In this document: positions 8,066 to 11,061 of the stretch, one piece after another
Layout of the letters: each line of letters opens with the position of its first letter
Position numbering within the stretch: the stretch's first letter is position 1
Origin: an uncultured beta proteobacterium
Lineage (GTDB): Bacteria > Pseudomonadota > Gammaproteobacteria > Burkholderiales > Rhodocyclaceae
Reading direction: 5' to 3'
Assembly (NCBI GenBank): GCA_903933395.1
Contig: CAIZKA010000063.1
Coordinates: 1 to 11,061, forward strand
DNA length: 11,061 bases
Program-made: the position numbers and the translations under genes
The notes under the pieces: generated by a model
What the model saw: the letters and a program-made list of their open reading frames with translations, nothing else
The model's database searches: none
What the model was told of the DNA's origin: nothing

Positions 8066-9316
8066 ATGCCCGTCAACTACGCCACACCCGCCCCCGAAGC
8101 CCTGTTCCCCGTCGCCGGCGTGCGCCTCGGCACCGCCGAGGCCGGCATCCGCAAGAAGGACAGGCGCGACCTGACGCTGATCGAGTTCGCGCCCGGCAGC
8201 CGCGCTGCCGGCGTATTCACGCAGAACCGCTTCTGCGCCGCGCCGGTCACCGTGTGCCGCGAACACCTGGCGACCGATGGCGGCATCCGCGCGCTGGTGA
8301 TCAACACCGGAATCGCCAATGCCGCCACGGGAGAGCAGGGCCTGCGTGCCGCGCGCGACACCTGCGCGGCGGTGGCAAAGCTGATGGGTTGCGAGTCGCG
8401 CGAGGTGCTGCCCTTCTCGACCGGCGTGATCCTCGAGCATCTGCCGGTCGAGCGCCTGATCGCCGGCCTGCCTGCGGCACAGGCGGATCTCGCCGCCGAC
8501 CACTGGCATGCCGCGGCGCACGCCATCATGACCACCGACACCGTGGCCAAGGCGGCGAGCCGCCGTATCGCCGGCGCCGACTGTCAGGTTACGGTGACTG
8601 GCATCAGCAAGGGTGCGGGGATGATCCGTCCCAACATGGCCACCATGCTCGGTTTCGTCGCCACCGATGCCGGCATTGCTCCGGCCCTGTTGCAGAAGCT
8701 GGCGAAGGATGCCGCCGATGCCTCGTTCAACTGCATCACCGTGGATGGCGATACCTCGACCAACGATTCCTTCGTCGTCATCAGTACCGGCGCCTCGGGC
8801 TGCATGATCGACAGTGAATCCTCCTCGCACTGGCCAGCAGTGCGTGAGGCGGTGATCGGCGTGGCGCAGGAACTGGCCCAGGCCATCGTGCGCGATGGCG
8901 AGGGTGCGACCAAATTCATCACCGTAAAAGTCGGCGCTGGCGGCACGGCGGACGAATGTCGCCTGGTGGCCTATGCCATCGGCCATTCACCGCTGGTGAA
9001 GACGGCCTTCTTCGCCTCCGACCCCAATCTCGGTCGCATCCTCGCCGCCATCGGCTACGCCGGGATCGGCGATCTCGACGCGGAGCGCGTCAAGGTCTGG
9101 CTCGGCAGCGGGGTTGGCAATGACTTTGACGAAGTGCTGGTTTCCGAGAGCGGCGGCCGCGCCGCCAGCTATCGCGAGGAGGACGGCGCGCGCATCATGA
9201 AGGAGGCCGAGATCACGGTGCGCGTTGATCTTGGTCGCGGCGCGGCCGGGGCCACCGTGTGGACCTGCGATTTCTCCTATGATTACGTCAAGATCAACGC
9301 CGACTACCGTTCCTGA
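8066..9316 (+). CDS. argJ: ArgJ: bifunctional ornithine acetyltransferase/N-acetylglutamate synthase
   Basis: ArgJ moves the acetyl group from N-acetylornithine to glutamate, recycling acetyl in cyclic arginine biosynthesis; many homologues also make N-acetylglutamate from acetyl-CoA. The 416-residue precursor self-cleaves before a threonine nucleophile. Here that is Ala192/Thr193 in PNMATMLGF, giving alpha and beta chains. Other visible motifs are FSTGVI (117-122, oxyanion hole Thr-Gly), MTTDT (155-159), DGDTSTNDSF (227-236), DGEGATKF (277-284), SDPNLGR (318-324) and the C-terminal INADYRS, all closely like Neisseria ArgJ. One departure is NTGIANAATG at 80-89, where relatives usually have NTGNANAGTG. 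The start is ATG 8066, with GGAG at 8056-8059, six bases upstream. It lies 38 bases after glnE, and its stop is part of the Shine-Dalgarno of the next gene. Whether the second activity is present cannot be told from sequence alone. Confidence 0.97.
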   Translation: MPVNYATPAPEALFPVAGVRLGTAEAGIRKKDRRDLTLIEFAPGSRAAGVFTQNRFCAAPVTVCREHLATDGGIRALVINTGIANAATGEQGLRAARDTCAAVAKLMGCESREVLPFSTGVILEHLPVERLIAGLPAAQADLAADHWHAAAHAIMTTDTVAKAASRRIAGADCQVTVTGISKGAGMIRPNMATMLGFVATDAGIAPALLQKLAKDAADASFNCITVDGDTSTNDSFVVISTGASGCMIDSESSSHWPAVREAVIGVAQELAQAIVRDGEGATKFITVKVGAGGTADECRLVAYAIGHSPLVKTAFFASDPNLGRILAAIGYAGIGDLDAERVKVWLGSGVGNDFDEVLVSESGGRAASYREEDGARIMKEAEITVRVDLGRGAAGATVWTCDFSYDYVKINADYRS

Positions 9317-9323
9317 GGACACC

Positions 9324-9929
9324 ATGACCATCGCCGACCAAGCTCGCTTCGAGCGCGCCATCGCCCTCTTCGATGCCGCCAATGCCACCGACCCGAATCA
9401 GGACGAGGGCCAGCCCAAGGAGCTGCTCTACGCCAGGCGCATGACGGACATGATCGGCCGCTATGCGCCTGACGCCAGCGAAGTGGCCCAACTTGCGGTG
9501 CGCGCCCAGCACATCAAGCGCTGGACTGTGCCGCGCAACAGCTATGCGATGACCAAGGAGGGTTACCTGGCATGGCGCACGGGGCTGTACAAGTTCCACG
9601 CCGAGACCGCCGGCGAGCTCATGAAGCAGGCCGGCTACGATGACGACACCATCGCCAGTGTCAAGCTGGCGGTCGGCAAGCGCCAGCTCAAGGTGAATCC
9701 GGATACACAGATGATGGAAGACGTCACCGACCTGGTGTTCATCGAGCACTACATGCTCGGTTTCGCGGGCAAGCATGCGGAGTACAGTGAAGAGAAATGG
9801 CTCGACATCGTGCGCAAGACCTGGAAGAAGATGTCGGAGCGTGCCCACGCCTTTGCCACCGGCGGCGGCATCAGGCTGCCCGAGCCTTTGGTGCCGCTGA
9901 TACTCAAGGCTATTTCAGTGGAGAAATGA
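9324..9929 (+). CDS. DUF4202 family protein
   Basis: This 201-residue, all-helical-looking soluble protein matches what I recall of DUF4202 (unknown function). Visible features are QPKELLYARRM (30-40), AQHIKRWTVPRNSY (61-74), a stretch from YLAWRTGLYKFHAE (81-94), then KLAVGKRQLK and MEDVTDLVFIEHYM (131-144). The spacing of His63, His92, Lys119/Arg120 and Asp133/Asp136 resembles an HD-type metal-dependent phosphohydrolase core, though a canonical His-Asp pair is absent; this is inference. ATG 9324 is chosen because AGGA (9316-9319) lies four bases upstream; the longer open frame from 9225 runs through argJ and adds unrelated residues. It starts 7 bases after argJ and ends 1 base before the next reductase, so all three are probably co-transcribed. 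There is no signal peptide or membrane segment. Confidence 0.85.
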   Translation: MTIADQARFERAIALFDAANATDPNQDEGQPKELLYARRMTDMIGRYAPDASEVAQLAVRAQHIKRWTVPRNSYAMTKEGYLAWRTGLYKFHAETAGELMKQAGYDDDTIASVKLAVGKRQLKVNPDTQMMEDVTDLVFIEHYMLGFAGKHAEYSEEKWLDIVRKTWKKMSERAHAFATGGGIRLPEPLVPLILKAISVEK

Positions 9930-9930
9930 C

Positions 9931-10809
9931 ATGAACGTCGGATTCATAGGCCTGGGCCTGATGGGTCGCCCGATGGCGCTGCACCTGGAAAAGGCCGGCC
10001 ATGCGCTGCACTTGTGGGCGCGCCGGCCGGAGTCGCTGGCGCCTTTTTCGGCGGTGAATGCGAAAACCCATGCGACACCGGCACAGGTCGCGGCGCATGC
10101 CGAGGTCGTCATCGTCATGGTCGCCGATGCGCCCGACGTGGAGAAGGTCTGCCTCGGCGCCGACGGCCTCGCCAACGGCGCCAGACCGGGCCTGACCGTG
10201 GTCGACATGTCGACCATCAACCCGAATGCCGCGCGCAGCATCGGCCTGCGCCTGGCGGAAAAGGGCATCGCGTTTGTCGATGCGCCGGTATCGGGCGGTG
10301 AAACCGGCGCGATCAATGCGGCGCTGACCATCATGGTCGGCGGCACGCCGGAGGCCTTCGAGAAGGTCAGGCCCCTGTTGGAAAAAATGGGCAAGTCGGT
10401 GACGCTGATCGGCGATTCCGGCGCCGGGCAGGTGGCCAAGGCCTGCAACCAGATCCTCACCGGCGTCGGCACCGTGGCGGTGGCTGAAGCCTTCAATTTC
10501 GCGGCAAAGAGCGGCGTCGATCCGGCCAAGGTGAGGGAGGCCTTGCTGGGCGGCTTCGCCTATTCGAAGATCCTCGAGAACCACGGCCAGCGCATGCTCG
10601 ACCGCAACTTCAAGCCCGGCTTCAAGGCCTGGATGCACCAGAAGGACTTGCGCATCGTCATGGAGGAGGCGCATCGCATGGGCCTCATGCTGCCCTCGGC
10701 GGCGGCTACCGCGCAGGTCTTCAACGCCATCGTCGGCAGCGGCATGGGCGAGAACGATTCGATCTCGGCGCTGATGCTGCTGGAAAAGATGTCGACTCCC
10801 GAAAAATGA
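9931..10809 (+). CDS. 3-hydroxyisobutyrate dehydrogenase/tartronate semialdehyde reductase family oxidoreductase
   Basis: This complete 292-residue beta-hydroxyacid dehydrogenase has an N-terminal Rossmann dinucleotide site (VGFIGLGLMGRPM, residues 3-15), the substrate motif DAPVSGGETGA (117-127), the catalytic-lysine helix GAGQVAKACNQI (164-175, Lys170, Asn173) and the C-terminal MLDRNFKPGF then HQKDL (222-240). The last block closely matches E. coli GarR/GlxR (2-hydroxy-3-oxopropionate reductase). Reduction of tartronate semialdehyde to glycerate is therefore plausible, but 3-hydroxyisobutyrate or succinic-semialdehyde-type substrates cannot be excluded. WARR after the second strand leaves NADPH versus NADH open. 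The start is ATG 9931, with GGAG at 9920-9923, seven bases upstream and one base after the DUF4202 stop. No glyoxylate-pathway genes (gcl, hyi) are visible nearby. A paralogue starts 108 bases downstream. Confidence 0.92.
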   Translation: MNVGFIGLGLMGRPMALHLEKAGHALHLWARRPESLAPFSAVNAKTHATPAQVAAHAEVVIVMVADAPDVEKVCLGADGLANGARPGLTVVDMSTINPNAARSIGLRLAEKGIAFVDAPVSGGETGAINAALTIMVGGTPEAFEKVRPLLEKMGKSVTLIGDSGAGQVAKACNQILTGVGTVAVAEAFNFAAKSGVDPAKVREALLGGFAYSKILENHGQRMLDRNFKPGFKAWMHQKDLRIVMEEAHRMGLMLPSAAATAQVFNAIVGSGMGENDSISALMLLEKMSTPEK

Positions 10810-10846
10810 AGCCGCACCGCCGGGCCGTCCCAAGGAGCGGCAAGTC

Positions 10847-10921
10847 ATGACCGGAGCGTGCGACGCACGCGAACCGTGGTCACCCCCTTTCCTGGAAAGG
10901 GGGCGGGGGAATTGTCCATGA
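10847..10921 (+). CDS. Possible 24-codon leader ORF upstream of second reductase
   Basis: AAGGAG (10832-10837) stands nine bases before ATG 10847. That frame runs 24 codons (MTGACDAREPWSPPFLERGR then GNCP) to TGA 10919-10921, which overlaps the ATG of the next reductase as ATGA. The consensus Shine-Dalgarno, good spacing and stop/start overlap are what a translationally coupled leader peptide would show. The ORF covers two hairpins, so a ribosome translating it would melt structure next to the reductase ribosome binding site. The peptide has no family I recognise and no run of regulatory codons. A chance ORF across a repeat-like spacer is a real alternative. Confidence 0.3.
   Translation: MTGACDAREPWSPPFLERGRGNCP
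10848..10882. other. Hairpin I (GCGTGCG/CGCACGC palindrome with outer TGACC/GGTCA stem)
   Basis: GCGTGCG (10856-10862) and CGCACGC (10864-10870) form a perfect inverted repeat around one base. Outside it, TGACC (10848-10852) pairs with GGTCA (10878-10882), with GG/CC pairs and small bulges between. In RNA this gives a bulged stem of moderate length; in DNA the inner palindrome could be an operator. There is no poly-U tail, so it is unlikely to be a simple terminator. Confidence 0.6.
10883..10903. other. Hairpin II (CCCCCTTTCC/GGAAAGGGGG)
   Basis: CCCCCTTTCC (10883-10892) and GGAAAGGGGG (10894-10903) are exact inverted copies around a single T, so at least eight pairs can close a five-base loop. 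The stem directly abuts hairpin I on its left and the GGGGGA (10905-10910) that could serve as Shine-Dalgarno for the reductase at 10918. C5T3/A3G5 hairpins recur between genes in many proteobacteria, so this may be an interspersed repeat rather than a gene-specific control element. Confidence 0.75.
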
Positions 10922-11061
10922 ACATCGGTTTTATCGGCCTCGGCACCATGGGCAGTCCCATGGCCGGGCATCTCCTGCAGGCCGGACACGCCCTTTCCGT
11001 CTGGAGCCGCCGTGCCGTCAGCGCCGACTCCCTCCTGGCACAGGGCGCAAGGTGGTGCGCA
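10918..11061 (+). CDS. Second 3-hydroxyisobutyrate dehydrogenase family oxidoreductase, N-terminal 48 codons (cut by window edge)
   Basis: The visible N-terminus MNIGFIGLGTMGSPM, then AGHLLQAGHALSVWSRR, is a Rossmann dinucleotide-binding start of the beta-hydroxyacid dehydrogenase family. It closely parallels the gene just upstream (MNVGFIGLGLMGRPM, then AGHALHLWARR), so the two are tandem paralogues. Catalytic residues lie outside the window, so substrate and completeness are unknown. ATG 10918 follows GGGGGA (10905-10910) at seven bases, a ribosome binding site partly shadowed by hairpin II, and overlaps the stop of a possible leader ORF. It is probably in the same transcript as the upstream reductase. 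Confidence 0.88.
   Translation, partial: MNIGFIGLGTMGSPMAGHLLQAGHALSVWSRRAVSADSLLAQGARWCA

Noticed and set aside
7904..8986. Minus-strand open frame of 360 codons antisense to argJ
   Set aside because: It overlaps the ArgJ catalytic coding sequence and the end of glnE, with no recognisable domains and a low-complexity His/Gly-rich product.
9225..9323. Longer start for the DUF4202 protein
   Set aside because: The added residues overlap the argJ C-terminus in another frame and have no family match; ATG 9324 has AGGA at correct spacing.
9910..10989. Minus-strand open frame of 359 codons across the first reductase
   Set aside because: It is antisense to a well-supported dehydrogenase and has no family signature; an artefact of codon bias.

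Overview
The window is high-G+C chromosomal DNA of a proteobacterium, most likely a betaproteobacterium. Gene content, the Neisseria-like ArgJ (including the shared C-terminal INADYRS) and the yhdP/glnE arrangement all point that way. I cannot fix the order or genus. It carries mostly conserved housekeeping genes and no sign of phage, integrase, transposase, CRISPR array, rRNA or tRNA. No stretch of more than about 180 bases lacks a gene.

Left half, minus strand (transcribed from about 5250 towards 1): yhdP (AsmA-like envelope lipid-transport protein), then a Nit1-type amidase (probable deaminated glutathione amidase) whose ATG overlaps the yhdP stop by 4 bases, then after 180 bases the start of tldD (TldD/TldE metalloprotease), cut by the window edge. 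The nit-tldD gap holds a 148-base imperfect palindrome whose left arm has expanded into eight tandem copies of a 9-base unit.

A 93-base divergent intergenic region (5253-5345) separates yhdP from glnE. Neither gene has a clear Shine-Dalgarno sequence, and yhdP seems to start at TTG.

Right half, plus strand: glnE (bifunctional glutamine synthetase adenylyltransferase/adenylyl-removing enzyme), 38 bases, argJ (ornithine/N-acetylglutamate acetyltransferase), 7 bases, a DUF4202 protein, 1 base, a GarR/3-hydroxyisobutyrate-dehydrogenase-type reductase, then a 108-base structured spacer and the first 48 codons of a second, paralogous reductase. The short gaps suggest co-transcription at least from argJ to the first reductase. 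glnE and argJ both serve nitrogen/glutamate metabolism. The DUF4202 protein and the reductases have no obvious link to them beyond position.

The points most worth a second look are the expanded 9-base palindromic element; the spacer before the second reductase, where two back-to-back hairpins lie inside a 24-codon ORF with a strong Shine-Dalgarno and an ATGA overlap with the reductase start; the HD-like histidine/aspartate layout of the DUF4202 protein; and an unusual substitution in an ArgJ signature motif. I did not find a convincing new multi-gene system.
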